NCBI GenBank assembly: GCA_963783105.1
Contig: CAWAMI010000003.1
Span: forward strand, 124,001-188,000
DNA from: JAVEDQ01 sp963783105
GTDB lineage: Bacteria; Actinomycetota; Actinomycetes; Frankiales; Frankiaceae
Length of the DNA stretch: 64,000 nt
Reading direction: 5' to 3'
Position numbers and translations under genes: made by a program. This document shows, one piece after another, positions 34,211 through 45,759 of this stretch. The notes under the pieces were generated by a model. That model was not told the DNA's origin and searched no databases. It saw nothing but the letters and a program-made list of their open reading frames with translations. How positions within the stretch are numbered: the first letter of the stretch is position 1; each line of letters starts with the position of its first letter.

Positions 34211-35182
34211 ATGCCCGGTCTTAGGTCAGCGAGGCTCGCCGCAGCCGTCGCCGCCGTCGGTCTGTTCGCCGCCGCATGCGGCGGCTCGGACAGCGGTGGC
34301 AGCAGCGGTGGCGGCTCGATCGCCAAGGAACCGACCTTCCAGGACGCCACCTTCACGGTCGGCTCCAAGGACTTCGACGAGCAGCTCGTGCTCGGGCAGA
34401 TCACCCTGCAGGTACTTCAGGCCGCCGGCGCGGATACGAACGACAAGACGGGGCTCACGAGCACCAACGTCGCCCGCGAGGCACTGCTCAAGGGCGAGAT
34501 CGACATGTACTGGGAGTACACGGGCACCGGGTGGATCACCCACCTGAAGCACACCACCCCGATCCCGGACCCGCAGGCCCAGTTCGACGCGGTCGCCAAG
34601 GAAGACCTCCAGAAGAACAACATCAAGTGGGTCGAGCCGTTCGCGCCGTTCAACAACACCTACGCGATCGCGGCCCGGAGTGAGTTCGCCCAGCAGAACA
34701 ACCTCAAGACCGACTCCGACGTGGCCGCCTTCGCCAAGGCCAACCCGGACCAGGCGACCTTCTGCGTCGAGAGCGAGTTCTCCACGCGCGACGACGGCTT
34801 CCCCGGCTTCCAGAAGAAGTACGGCATGAACATCCCGGCCGGCAACATCAAGCTGCTGGACACGGGTGTGGTCTACACCGAGACCGACAAGGGCGCGACC
34901 TGCAACTTCGGTGAGATCTTCACGACCGACGGTCGCGTGCAGTCCCTGGGGCTGACCCCGTTCGTGGACGACAAGCAGTTCTTCCCGAACTACAACCCGG
35001 CCCTGAACGTGCGGGCCGACGTCTACAACAAGTACCCGGCGATTCAGAAGGTCATCGAGCCGGTGTTCCAGAAGCTGGACAACCCGACGATGACGGAGCT
35101 GAACGCCAAGGTGTCGGCCGAGGGCGAGCAGCCCAAGACCGTCGCTGAGGACTGGCTGAAGCAGAACGGCTTCATCGGCTAG
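34211..35182 (+). CDS. Glycine betaine/choline-type ABC transporter substrate-binding lipoprotein (OpuCC/OpuAC)
   Basis: 323 residues. Lipobox FAAAC then a Gly/Ser linker. VGSKDFDEQLVLGQI and the MYWEYTGTGW motif are typical of OpuAC-type ligand-binding proteins, whose aromatic residues cage quaternary amines. AAGGAGA lies six bases before the ATG. The 242-base gap before it is AT-richer and likely holds a separate promoter. A strong hairpin follows. Confidence 0.93.
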   Translation: MPGLRSARLAAAVAAVGLFAAACGGSDSGGSSGGGSIAKEPTFQDATFTVGSKDFDEQLVLGQITLQVLQAAGADTNDKTGLTSTNVAREALLKGEIDMYWEYTGTGWITHLKHTTPIPDPQAQFDAVAKEDLQKNNIKWVEPFAPFNNTYAIAARSEFAQQNNLKTDSDVAAFAKANPDQATFCVESEFSTRDDGFPGFQKKYGMNIPAGNIKLLDTGVVYTETDKGATCNFGEIFTTDGRVQSLGLTPFVDDKQFFPNYNPALNVRADVYNKYPAIQKVIEPVFQKLDNPTMTELNAKVSAEGEQPKTVAEDWLKQNGFIG

Positions 35183-35198
35183 TTCCACCGCTCGCAGG

Positions 35199-35230
35199 AC
35201 GGGCCCGGCACCGAGAGGTGCCGGGCCCGT
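35199..35230 (+). terminator. Strong hairpin terminator of the OpuC-type operon
   Basis: A perfect 14-bp stem (ACGGGCCCGGCACC with its complement) closed by GAGA, 16 bases after the binding-protein stop. No T-run. Confidence 0.85.
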
Positions 35231-35573
35231 TCGCGTCGCGGGACGTCGGTGTCTGAACCGTTCGTTCCCGAGCCGGGCCCGCCGGCCGCGCGGTCGGGGG
35301 TTCCGCGCAGCCGACGGGCGGTCGGCGCCCCGGGCTGAGCTGGCCCGGTGGCCATCAGTGTGGCCCAGGTGAGCGGGTCAGGGGAGGAAGTCGGCAAGAC
35401 TGCCCGGGCAACTTCCCCCGGTGCCGGGGGGTCGGAGGCCGAGCGCGATCGATCGGTTCAGCCGCTGTAGGTCCTGTATCCGGCGAAGATGTGGCCTAAC
35501 CGGCACACCTGGCTTCACCTGCGCAGTTTCGCCGTAGCGGAGCTGTCACAGCTCGTGGCCGCGTCCACGTGCG
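35231..35573 (+). other. Intergenic region without a recognisable gene
   Basis: 343 bases between the OpuC-type operon terminator and the phosphatase 3' end. Short open frames here have no family features or convincing ribosome binding sites. Nothing else seen. Confidence 0.5.
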
Positions 35574-36347
35574 CTACGCGACAGTCAACCTGCTCCGCAA
35601 CTGCTCGAGCAACGTCGGGCTTCCCCCGACCGACTCGATCCATCCCGCGGCCCCGCCGTACTCGACGTCGAGACGACCGAGGAACCCCTGCATCGTGACG
35701 GCGTCGGCCGCGATGTCCTCCGGGCGCAACCGCCCGACGTACCCGCTGTAGGTCGGCAGCCGGGCAAGCCGCGCGCCGATCCGGGGCAGCCGTTCGTTGG
35801 TCAGCGCGTAGTCGGCCACCACCGCGTGGCGCTCGACGCCGGCGACCTCGAGCGCGAGGGCCGCCAGCACCCCGGTGCGGTCCTTGCCCGCCGCGCAGTG
35901 GAACAGCACGGCCGACGGGGACGGCTCGGCCAGGACCTCGAGCGCGGCGAGCACCCGGTGGCCGGCCAGGCGGAGGTAGTCGAGGTAGTGCTCGACCCGG
36001 TCCTGGGCCAGCCGGTCGGCGACCACCACGGCGTGACGGGGGTCGTCCGGGACGATCACCGAGTCCGGCACGAAGGGCAGGTTCACGTAGCCGACGGCAT
36101 CGCCGTTCGCGCCCGCCGCCAGCGGACCCCGTCCCTCACGCCCGGCCTCGACCGGCGTGCGCAGATCGACGACCATGCCGATCGGGTAGCGGCGCAGCAC
36201 GGCGACGTCGTCGTCGGTCAGTTCCTGCAGCGTGTCGGAGCGCAGCAGGCGGCCGTGCACCGTCGTCCCGCCGCCGCACAGGGGCAGTCCGCCGAGGTCA
36301 CGCGCGTTGTCGGCGCCCGCCAACGGCAGCCAGCGATGCTCGTCCAC
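35574..36347 (-). CDS. Tyrosine/serine protein phosphatase (MptpB-like)
   Basis: About 257 residues. N-terminal NARDLGGLPL and VVDLRTPVEA followed by the active-site loop HCAAGKDRTG (catalytic Cys151, Arg157), as in the actinobacterial PtpB/Y_phosphatase3 family, which removes phosphate from protein or lipid substrates. The exact start is unclear; GTG 36347 begins just before the conserved part. It is divergent from the two-component genes. Confidence 0.88.
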   Translation of the reverse strand: MDEHRWLPLAGADNARDLGGLPLCGGGTTVHGRLLRSDTLQELTDDDVAVLRRYPIGMVVDLRTPVEAGREGRGPLAAGANGDAVGYVNLPFVPDSVIVPDDPRHAVVVADRLAQDRVEHYLDYLRLAGHRVLAALEVLAEPSPSAVLFHCAAGKDRTGVLAALALEVAGVERHAVVADYALTNERLPRIGARLARLPTYSGYVGRLRPEDIAADAVTMQGFLGRLDVEYGGAAGWIESVGGSPTLLEQLRSRLTVA

Positions 36348-36503
36348 GAGCGCGAGATTACGGTGCTCCGGAGGCCCTGCGGTGTCGTCCGTCTCGTCGC
36401 GCCCCTTCCACGGGAAGCGCGGGGGCTGATGGGCCGGATTACGAAGAACTGACCCCGGTCGGTTGTGGCCCAACGGCGGCTCGGGACGTCCTACGCTCGG
36501 CGC

Positions 36504-37247
36504 ATGCCACGAGTGCTCGTCGTCGACGATGACCCGACGGTCTCCGAGGTCGTGTCCCGCTATCTGCAGACCGCGGGCTTCGAGGTCGAGGTGGCCGGTG
36601 ACGGGCCCGCCGCTCTCGAGAAGGCCGCCGCCACGCCGCCCGATCTCGTCGTCCTCGACCTGCTCCTGCCGGGCATCGACGGCCTCGAGGTCTGCCGGCG
36701 GCTCCGGCAGACGACGTTGGATTCGCTGTCGGATTCGCTGCCGGTGCCGGTGCCGGTGCCGGTCGTGATGCTGACCGCGCTGGGCGAGGAGTCCGACCGG
36801 GTGCTCGGGCTCGAGACGGGCGCCGACGACTACGTGACCAAGCCCTTCTCCCCGCGGGAGCTGGTCCTGCGGGTGCAGTCGGTGCTGCGGCGAGCGGCCG
36901 TGGCGACGGACGCGGGCCCGCCGGCCGCCGCGAGCGAGGTGCTGCGGCTGGGGGACCTCGTCGTCGACCTCACCGCGCGGGAGGCGCGGCGGGGCGACCG
37001 GCAGCTGTCCCTGACGCTGCGCGAATTCGACCTGCTGGAGTTCCTGCTGCGCCACCCGCGGACGGCCTTCACGCGAGCGGAACTGCTCGAGAAGGTGTGG
37101 GGCTGGACGTTCGGCGACCAGTCGACCGTGACGGTGCACGTCCGCCGGTTGCGCGAGAAGATCGAGGACGACCCCTCGCAGCCGTCCGTGCTCGTGACGG
37201 TGTGGGGCGTCGGCTACCGGCTCGAAGCACCGGACGTCGCGGCGTGA
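36504..37247 (+). CDS. OmpR-family response regulator
   Basis: 247 residues. Receiver with acidic Asp8-Asp10, phospho-Asp52 and Lys113 (TKPFSP), then a winged-helix domain (LTLREFDLLEFLLRHP, VWGVGYRL). Between alpha-3 and beta-4 there is an extra stretch of about ten residues made of SLSDSL and a Pro-Val repeat, coded by a hexanucleotide tandem repeat. The ATG at 36504 gives the standard N-terminus. The kinase gene follows after about 30 bases. Confidence 0.93.
   Translation: MPRVLVVDDDPTVSEVVSRYLQTAGFEVEVAGDGPAALEKAAATPPDLVVLDLLLPGIDGLEVCRRLRQTTLDSLSDSLPVPVPVPVVMLTALGEESDRVLGLETGADDYVTKPFSPRELVLRVQSVLRRAAVATDAGPPAAASEVLRLGDLVVDLTAREARRGDRQLSLTLREFDLLEFLLRHPRTAFTRAELLEKVWGWTFGDQSTVTVHVRRLREKIEDDPSQPSVLVTVWGVGYRLEAPDVAA
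36741..36764 (+). repeat. 4 x 6-bp tandem repeat in the response regulator gene
   Basis: ccggtg repeated three times plus a near copy, encoding Pro-Val repeats. It is preceded by an imperfect 12-bp duplication (ggattcgctg, 36719-36742). Length changes would stay in frame and alter the receiver loop. Confidence 0.8.
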
Positions 37248-37278
37248 TTCGGCGCCGCCTCGCGAGAGGTGGGTGAGC

Positions 37279-38406
37279 ATGAACCACTGGGTGGCCGTCT
37301 GCCTCGTCGCCGTGGTCTGCAGCGGCGTCGTGGCCGTGATCGGGACCCTGGTGCTCCAGGCCCTGCGGGCGCAGCCGCTGGCTCGCTCGCTCACGACGCT
37401 GGTGCTGGTTCCGGTCTCGGCGGTCGCGCTCGGCATGACCGTCGCCGCCGTGTCGATGTTCCTCATGTCGGACGACCTCTACGTGACCCTGGTCGTCCTC
37501 ACGATCAGCGGCGCGCTCGCGCTGCTGGCCGCCGCGGCGCTGTCCCGGCCGTACGCGGACGCGGGACGCCGCCTGCGCGAGTCGGCGCGGCACCTCGGCG
37601 AGCCCTGGTACACCTCGGCCGGTGAGGTGCCGACGGCCGAGTTGTCCGCCCTCGCCCGCGACCTCGACCTCAGCCACACGCGGCTGGTCGAGTTCCGGGA
37701 GCGGGAGCGGGCGCTCGAGGCGAGTCGGCGGGAGCTGATCGCCTGGGTCAGCCACGACCTGCGGACCCCGCTGGCCGGTATCCGGGCGATGACGGAGGCG
37801 CTCGAGGACGGCATCGTCACCGACACGCCGACGGTCGCCCGCTACCACGCGCAGATCCGGACGGAGGCGGACCGGCTCGCCGGCATGGTCGACGACCTCT
37901 TCGAGCTGTCCAAGGTGCAGGCCGGCGCGCTGCACCTCACGATGCAGCGGGTGACCCTCGGCGACCTCGTGAGCGACGCGCTGGCCACGGTCACCCCGAT
38001 CGCCCACGCGAAGGGCATCCGCCTGCGCGGCACGGCCGACCAGCGGTTGCCGCTCGAGGTGGACGTCCCGGAACTCGGCCGGGCGCTGTGCAACCTCATC
38101 ACCAACGCCATCCGGCACACGCCGAGCGACGGAACGATCGAGATCGTCGCCGGAGGGGAGCAGGGTCGCGCCTACGTCGCGGTGCACGACGCGTGCGGTG
38201 GGATCCCGCAGGCGGACCTCGACCGGATCTTCGACGTCGGCTTCCGCGGCACGACCGCCCGGACGCCCGGGCCGGACGGCGGCGCAGGGCTGGGCCTCGC
38301 GATCGCCCGGGGCATCGTCGAGGCGCACTCCGGGGCGATCCAGGTCGCCAACGAACCCGAGCGGGGCGGCTGCCGGTTCACCGTGCTGCTGCCGGTCGCC
38401 GCCTGA
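37279..38406 (+). CDS. Sensor histidine kinase
   Basis: 375 residues. Three N-terminal membrane helices with almost no extracellular domain, a linker, then HisKA with phospho-His159 (WVSHDLRTPL) and a HATPase domain (NLITNAIRHTP, GAGLGLAIARGI). ATG 37279 has AGGTGGG five bases upstream; a GTG two codons earlier is also open. Partner of the upstream OmpR regulator. The short extracellular part suggests sensing within the membrane. Confidence 0.93.
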   Translation: MNHWVAVCLVAVVCSGVVAVIGTLVLQALRAQPLARSLTTLVLVPVSAVALGMTVAAVSMFLMSDDLYVTLVVLTISGALALLAAAALSRPYADAGRRLRESARHLGEPWYTSAGEVPTAELSALARDLDLSHTRLVEFRERERALEASRRELIAWVSHDLRTPLAGIRAMTEALEDGIVTDTPTVARYHAQIRTEADRLAGMVDDLFELSKVQAGALHLTMQRVTLGDLVSDALATVTPIAHAKGIRLRGTADQRLPLEVDVPELGRALCNLITNAIRHTPSDGTIEIVAGGEQGRAYVAVHDACGGIPQADLDRIFDVGFRGTTARTPGPDGGAGLGLAIARGIVEAHSGAIQVANEPERGGCRFTVLLPVAA

Positions 38407-38489
38407 GGCTGGGCGACGCCGGCCGGCTCCCTTGCCACTGACTTCTTTCATCTGCACGGTTCCGCAACCCGCACGGAGGTCCCCGTCGC

Positions 38490-38708
38490 ATGAGTTCGAC
38501 GAACTCGCCGTCCGACCCGGAACCCGGTCAGTGGCGCCCGCCGTCCGGGCCGGTGCAGTGGGGGCCGCCGCCGCCCGCCGGCTTCCGTCCGCCTCCGCCA
38601 CCGGACCCGCCGCCCTACTGGTCGCTGGTCCCGACCTGGGCGCGGATCCTGCTCGTCGTCTTCGTCCTGTGCCTCGCCCTCAGCGCCTACATCGGGCTGA
38701 GCAGCTGA
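38490..38708 (+). CDS. Small proline-rich single-span membrane protein
   Basis: 72 residues. A Pro/Gly/Trp-rich N-terminal 45 residues, then one membrane helix (ARILLVVFVLCLALSAYIGL) and a very short tail. It follows the histidine kinase by 83 bases and may be co-transcribed. Family unknown. Confidence 0.65.
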   Translation: MSSTNSPSDPEPGQWRPPSGPVQWGPPPPAGFRPPPPPDPPPYWSLVPTWARILLVVFVLCLALSAYIGLSS

Positions 38709-38806
38709 CCGACCGCGCCGGCTCCCGCGTCAGGGTCCGCCGTGTGAGCTGAAGCACACCGGGAAGGGGACCGGCGTCATCAGAGAGCCGACGCGGGGAG
38801 GCGCAC

Positions 38807-39949
38807 ATGCAGGCCGTCGTTTACCAGAAGCCGTACGACGTCGAGGTTCAGGAGGTCGACGACCCGAGGATCGAGGATCCGACGGACGTCGTCGTCAAGA
38901 TCACCACGACCTGCATCTGCGGGTCGGACCTGCACATGTACGAAGGACGGACCGCGGCCGAGTCGGGCATCGTCTTCGGCCACGAGAACATGGGGATCGT
39001 CGAGGAAGTCGGCTCCGGCGTCGCGAGTGTGAAGAAGGGTGACCGCGTCGTCATGCCCTTCAACGTGGCCTGTGGCTTCTGCAAGAACTGCCTGAACAAC
39101 AAGACGGGGTTCTGCCTCACGGTGAACCCCGGATTCGCCGGCGGCGCCTACGGCTACGTGTCCATGGGCCCGTACAAGGGTGGCCAGGCCGAGTACCTGC
39201 GGGTGCCGTTCGCCGACTTCAACTGCCTGCAACTGCCCAAGGGCGACGAGTTCGAGAACGACTTCGCGATGCTGGCCGACATCTTCCCGACCGGCTACCA
39301 CGCCGCCGTACTCGCCGGGGTGTCGCCAGGGGAGACGGTCGCGGTATACGGCGGTGGTCCGGTGGGGCTCATGGCCGCCTACTCGAGCCTGCTGCGCGGG
39401 GCGTCCCGGGTCTGGGTCGTCGACCGCGTGGCTTCGCGGCTGAAGCTGGCCGAGGACATCGGTGCGATACCGGTCGACTTCAGCCAGGGCGACCCAGCCG
39501 AGCAGATCAAGGAGCAGACCGGCGGCGAGGGCAGCGACAAGGGCATCGACGCCGTCGGCTACCAGGCGACGGTCTCCGAGGGTGAGGAGCAGCCCGCGAT
39601 CGTCCTCAACAACCTCATCGAGACCGTGCGTCCCACCGGCCAGCTCGGCGTGGTCGGGCTGTACCTGCCGAGCGACCCGGGAGCCCCGGACGAGAACGCC
39701 GCCGAGGGCAAGCTGCTGTTCAACGTCGGCAAGTACTTCGAGAAGGGCCTGGCGATGGGCTCCGGGCAGGCCGACGTGAAGTCCTACAACCGCTACCTGC
39801 GCGACCTCATCATCGCGGGACGGGCGAAGCCGAGCTTCGTGGTGTCCAAGGAGGTTCCGCTGTCCGGCGCGCCCGAGGCGTACCAGCGCTTCGACAAGCG
39901 GGAGGACGGCTACTCCAAGGTCGTGATCAAGCCGGGCATGGCTGCCTGA
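38807..39949 (+). CDS. Zinc-dependent alcohol dehydrogenase, glutathione-independent formaldehyde dehydrogenase-like
   Basis: 380 residues of the medium-chain dehydrogenase family. Catalytic-zinc Cys in CGSDLH and the GHE motif (FGHENMG), structural-zinc cysteines in ACGFCKNCLNNKTGFC, and the NAD-binding GGGPVGLMA. The overall arrangement matches FdhA-like enzymes that oxidise formaldehyde or other short aldehydes with tightly bound NAD. Substrate inferred from family only. An 738-base repeat-rich gap follows. Confidence 0.9.
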   Translation: MQAVVYQKPYDVEVQEVDDPRIEDPTDVVVKITTTCICGSDLHMYEGRTAAESGIVFGHENMGIVEEVGSGVASVKKGDRVVMPFNVACGFCKNCLNNKTGFCLTVNPGFAGGAYGYVSMGPYKGGQAEYLRVPFADFNCLQLPKGDEFENDFAMLADIFPTGYHAAVLAGVSPGETVAVYGGGPVGLMAAYSSLLRGASRVWVVDRVASRLKLAEDIGAIPVDFSQGDPAEQIKEQTGGEGSDKGIDAVGYQATVSEGEEQPAIVLNNLIETVRPTGQLGVVGLYLPSDPGAPDENAAEGKLLFNVGKYFEKGLAMGSGQADVKSYNRYLRDLIIAGRAKPSFVVSKEVPLSGAPEAYQRFDKREDGYSKVVIKPGMAA

Positions 39950-39967
39950 GGTCCCGCTTCTCGAGGC

Positions 39968-40017
39968 GTTCGCGGTTGGCGAGGGATTCCGCGCTCGGAT
40001 CCTCTGCGGCCGCGAAC
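39968..40017 (+). repeat. 50-bp palindromic repeat, GTTCGCGG family, copy 1
   Basis: Begins GTTCGCGGT and ends GCCGCGAAC. Most divergent of four 50-base copies in the gap between the dehydrogenase and aconitase. Confidence 0.6.
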
Positions 40018-40180
40018 ACCTCGAGCGAAGCGGCGCCGCGCCGCAGGCCGCCCGTAACCGCGAGCAACGGCCCACGCTCGCGGGGCTGGGTGGTCGTGGC
40101 GTCGTCCGAGCACCCGAACTCGCGAGGCGGCCCGGCTCTCGCGACTTCGGGTGGGCGTGATCGCGGGAGCTGTGGCAGGC

Positions 40181-40230
40181 GTTCGCGGTTGCCGCGGAAA
40201 TTTGGCCCGCGATCCGATCTGACCGCGAAC
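40181..40230 (+). repeat. 50-bp palindromic repeat, GTTCGCGG family, copy 2
   Basis: Perfect 9-base ends GTTCGCGGT/ACCGCGAAC, 50 bases long. Its right end runs into the 21-bp tandem array. Confidence 0.8.
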
Positions 40231-40346
40231 ACCCCCGCGGGGACCGCGAACGTTCCCGCGGGGACCGCGAACGCTCCCGCGGGGACCGCGAACGCTCCCG
40301 CGGAGGCCGCGAACGCTCCCGCGGAGGCCGCGAACGTTGCCGTGGT
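40221..40346 (+). repeat. 6 x 21-bp tandem repeat
   Basis: Six units, consensus gaccgcgaacgctcccgcgg plus g or a, with few differences. Each unit starts with the ACCGCGAAC end of the 50-bp palindromes, so the array probably arose by amplifying such an end. No spacers, so not CRISPR. Confidence 0.9.
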
Positions 40347-40389
40347 CGCCCGCTGTTGCCCGCCGTTGCCCGCGTGGCTCGCACGGGAT

Positions 40390-40439
40390 GTTCGCGGTTG
40401 CCGCGGAGATCTGGGCGGAAAACCGCGCTGACCGCGAAC
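40390..40439 (+). repeat. 50-bp palindromic repeat, GTTCGCGG family, copy 3
   Basis: Perfect 9-base inverted ends; interior gccgcggagatctgggc nearly identical to copy 4. Confidence 0.85.
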
Positions 40440-40481
40440 GGGTCCGCGTTCGCTGTGGTGCGGTGGGGCGGGGGCGCTGGC

Positions 40482-40531
40482 GTTCGCGGCTGTCGCGGAG
40501 ATCCGGGCCGAAAACCGCGCTGACCGCGAAC
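40482..40531 (+). repeat. 50-bp palindromic repeat, GTTCGCGG family, copy 4
   Basis: Same length and interior as copy 3 with a few changes. It ends 156 bases before the aconitase start. The whole 738-base gap (39950-40687) holds these repeats and no credible gene. Confidence 0.85.
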
Positions 40532-40549
40532 GGGCCCGCGTGCTAGTCT

Positions 40550-40562
40550 TTAGCAAGGCTAA
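40550..40562 (+). promoter_or_regulatory. Possible operator/promoter upstream of aconitase
   Basis: TTAGC-AAG-GCTAA is an AT-rich inverted repeat in an otherwise GC-rich region, 125 bases before the aconitase start. It may be part of the promoter or a regulator site. It matches an iron-box consensus only in one half. Confidence 0.3.
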
Positions 40563-40687
40563 CGATCCGGTGCGGGTGAAAGGATCGGGGTAGGCGGACG
40601 CCGACAGAGGCGCCCTGCGCTGCCCGGCGTCCCGCGTCCGGCAGCCGGAGGCGGACCCCAGGGCGTCATCGACGAGGAGGCACGTAC

Positions 40688-43543
<2,856 letters not shown>

Positions 43544-43551
43544 GGCCCGCA

Positions 43552-44388
43552 CTGAACTCGCAGGCGACCCCGCAGGCGACCCCGCAGGCGACCGATCACG
43601 ACCCCGCGGGGCTCCTCGAGGTCGCGCTCGCTCTCGCGGCGGAGGCGGGAGAGCTGCTGCTCGAGGGTCGTGAGGGCGAGGTCACGACCGCCGCCACCAA
43701 GTCGACGCCGACGGACGTCGTCACCGCGATGGACGCGGCGGCCGAGGAGCTGATCGTGCGGCGGCTGGCCGAGCTCCGGCCGGGCGACGGGCTGCTCGCC
43801 GAGGAGGGCTCGTCGCGGGAGAGCACCACGGGCATCCGCTGGGTGGTCGACCCTCTCGACGGCACCGTCAACTATCTCTACCGCCTGACGCACTGGTCGG
43901 TCTCGATCGCTGCGGAGGACGACGACGGGCCACTCGTCGGCGTCGTGTACGCGCCGGTGCTCGGGCTGACCTGGACCGCCACCCGCGGCGGGGGAGCGTG
44001 GCAGGACGGGCGGCGGCTGGCGTGCTCGACGCAGACCGAGATGGCCCAGGCGATGGTGGCCACGGGCTTCGGCTACGACAGCCGCCAGCGGGCCCGACAG
44101 GCCGAGGTGCTGACCAGGGTGCTGCCGAGGGTGCGCGACATCCGTCGGCAGGGCTCGGCCGCGATCGACCTCTGCCTGGCCGCCGAGGGCATCGTCGACG
44201 CTTACTACGAGCAGGGCCTCAACCCGTGGGACCTCGCCGCGGGCGGACTCGTCGCCCGCGAGGCGGGGCTGTGCGTCGGCGGCCTCGACGGCAAGTCGGC
44301 GGACGTGTCGCTGGTCGTCGCGGCACCGCCCGCCCTGTGGGGGCCGCTGCACGACCTGCTGGCGCGGCAGCCGCGCGCCGACGACTGA
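43552..44388 (+). CDS. Inositol monophosphatase family protein, apparent CTG start
   Basis: 278 residues from CTG 43552. Metal-binding motifs: EEG, the DPLDGTVNYL motif and the C-terminal NPWDLAAGGLVAREAG. Lithium-sensitive-type phosphatase acting on inositol phosphate or similar sugars. The first ATG (43729) would cut off a family-like N-terminal helix (LLEVALALAAEAGELLL) and the KSTPTDVVTAMD stretch. No ATG, GTG or TTG lies in frame upstream, but CTG 43552 has GAGG six bases before it, eight bases after the aconitase stop. Start uncertain. Confidence 0.85.
   Translation: MNSQATPQATPQATDHDPAGLLEVALALAAEAGELLLEGREGEVTTAATKSTPTDVVTAMDAAAEELIVRRLAELRPGDGLLAEEGSSRESTTGIRWVVDPLDGTVNYLYRLTHWSVSIAAEDDDGPLVGVVYAPVLGLTWTATRGGGAWQDGRRLACSTQTEMAQAMVATGFGYDSRQRARQAEVLTRVLPRVRDIRRQGSAAIDLCLAAEGIVDAYYEQGLNPWDLAAGGLVAREAGLCVGGLDGKSADVSLVVAAPPALWGPLHDLLARQPRADD
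43559..43593 (+). repeat. 3 x 12-bp tandem repeat at the start of the phosphatase gene
   Basis: cgcaggcgaccc repeated nearly three times, in frame, giving an N-terminal QATP repeat directly after the likely CTG start. Confidence 0.85.
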
Positions 44389-44503
44389 GCGCTCGGCCGC
44401 GGGCCCGGCGCCCGGTAGTGCCGGCCGGCAGGACCACCCGGACGCCGCAACCGCCGTGCGGGCCGGGAGTTCAACCGGTTTCAGCGGATGCCGATGGAAG
44501 AGC

Positions 44504-45715
44504 GTGACGTATCGGGTCCTGGTCGCCGCTCCTGGAGGCAACGGCACCACCGCCCTGTGTTCGGGACTGCGCTCGGCCCGCCCGGAATGGCAGGTACTGA
44601 CGGCGAGCGCACGGTCATCCGCCAAGGCCGTCTGCGGTGCGCTGTCCCTCGACGCCGTCGTGGTGGACACCGGCCTGGGGGATGACGCCGACCTGCTCCT
44701 CGCCGACCTGGCCAACGAGCACCCCCGGATCGGCCGGGTCGCGCTCGCGGTCGGTCGGCAGGCGGACGCGCACCGCGTGCTCCCGCGCAACCCTCCGCCG
44801 TTCCCGCTCGCCCTCGCCGTCCAGGCCGCGGTCGACACCGCGGGCACCGCCGACGTCGACGTGGTCCAGGCTCTGATCGCGAACGTCGAGGACCTGCCGT
44901 CCAGCCCGGCGACGTGGACGCGGTTGCGCACGCTGCTCGCCGACCCGGACGTGGAGATCCGAGCCCTCTCGGAGGCGATCAGCCGCGACGTCGGCACCAC
45001 CGCACGGGTGCTGCGGCTGGTCAACAGCGCCTTCCTGGGCCTGCGCCGGCAGGTCACCGACGTCCGCGAGGCGATCACCGTCCTCGGGCTCCGGACGATC
45101 TCGTCGGTCGTGCTGTCCGCCGAGGTCATGGCCGCGTTCGACAAGCTGCGTGCCGTGCCCGGATTCGACGTCGACGCGCTCTCCTCGCACGGGCTGGCCA
45201 GCGGCGTCGTCGCCCGGAGCATGCTGTCCGACCGGGGTAGCGCCGATGACGCCTTCATCGCCGGGCTGCTGCAGGACGTCGGTCAGCTCGCGCTGGCGAG
45301 CGCCGCGCCCGACGCCTTCCGCCAGTGCCTTGCGGAGTCCGCCTGGCACAACCGACCGCTGCACGAGGTGGAGCGCGACGTCCTCGGTTGTGACCACGCG
45401 CAAGCCGGCGCCGCCCTGCTCGTGCTCTGGCAGATGCCGGAGCCGGTGGTCGCGGCGGTCGCCGGTTCGCACACGCCGCTGCCCGACCCGGCCGTCGGAC
45501 CGCTGGAGGTCGTGGGGACGGTGCGCCTCGCGCACTGCCTCACCACCACGCGGTGGTCGAACTGGCGGGACCCGAGCGAGCGGGGCGACGTCACGCCGCT
45601 CGCCGAGGAGGGCGAGCGCGTGCTGGTCAGCACCGGTCTCGAGGACAGCCTCGACGCTGTCGGGCTCATCCTCGCCGGCGAGCTGTCCGGTACCGCCGCC
45701 GCGCTCCGTGTCTAG
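44504..45715 (+). CDS. HDOD domain protein with N-terminal receiver-like domain
   Basis: 403 residues. The first 100 look like a degenerate receiver (YRVLVAAPGGNGTTAL, LDAVVVDTGLG); then an HDOD domain (residues about 120-330, SSPATWTRLRTLLADPDVEI, SRDVGTTARVLRLVNSAFLG, HGLASGVVARSML). HDOD proteins are catalytically inactive relatives of HD phosphohydrolases used in signalling. GTG 44504 gives a clean N-terminus. Ligand unknown. Confidence 0.85.
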   Translation: MTYRVLVAAPGGNGTTALCSGLRSARPEWQVLTASARSSAKAVCGALSLDAVVVDTGLGDDADLLLADLANEHPRIGRVALAVGRQADAHRVLPRNPPPFPLALAVQAAVDTAGTADVDVVQALIANVEDLPSSPATWTRLRTLLADPDVEIRALSEAISRDVGTTARVLRLVNSAFLGLRRQVTDVREAITVLGLRTISSVVLSAEVMAAFDKLRAVPGFDVDALSSHGLASGVVARSMLSDRGSADDAFIAGLLQDVGQLALASAAPDAFRQCLAESAWHNRPLHEVERDVLGCDHAQAGAALLVLWQMPEPVVAAVAGSHTPLPDPAVGPLEVVGTVRLAHCLTTTRWSNWRDPSERGDVTPLAEEGERVLVSTGLEDSLDAVGLILAGELSGTAAALRV

Positions 45716-45759
45716 GGGATGCGCGTCTAGGGGAGCTGTCGTTCTAGGAAAGCTGGGCG

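Noticed and set aside
35489..35698. 69-codon plus-strand frame
   Set aside because: Overlaps the phosphatase 3' end, Arg/Thr/Ser-rich, no ribosome binding site or family.
40221..40346. CRISPR array
   Set aside because: Repeats are directly adjacent with no spacers and no cas genes nearby.
39976..40431. Open frames through the repeat region, giving APAGTAN repeats on one strand and RERSRSP repeats on the other
   Set aside because: Created by 21-bp repeats (a multiple of three); no ribosome binding site, no family, open in several frames.
40550..40562. IdeR/DtxR iron box before aconitase
   Set aside because: Only the GGCTAAC half fits the consensus; the other half does not match.
45706..45755. 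Repeated gtctagggga sequences as an attachment site
   Set aside because: Only short imperfect repeats, no integrase or tRNA nearby.
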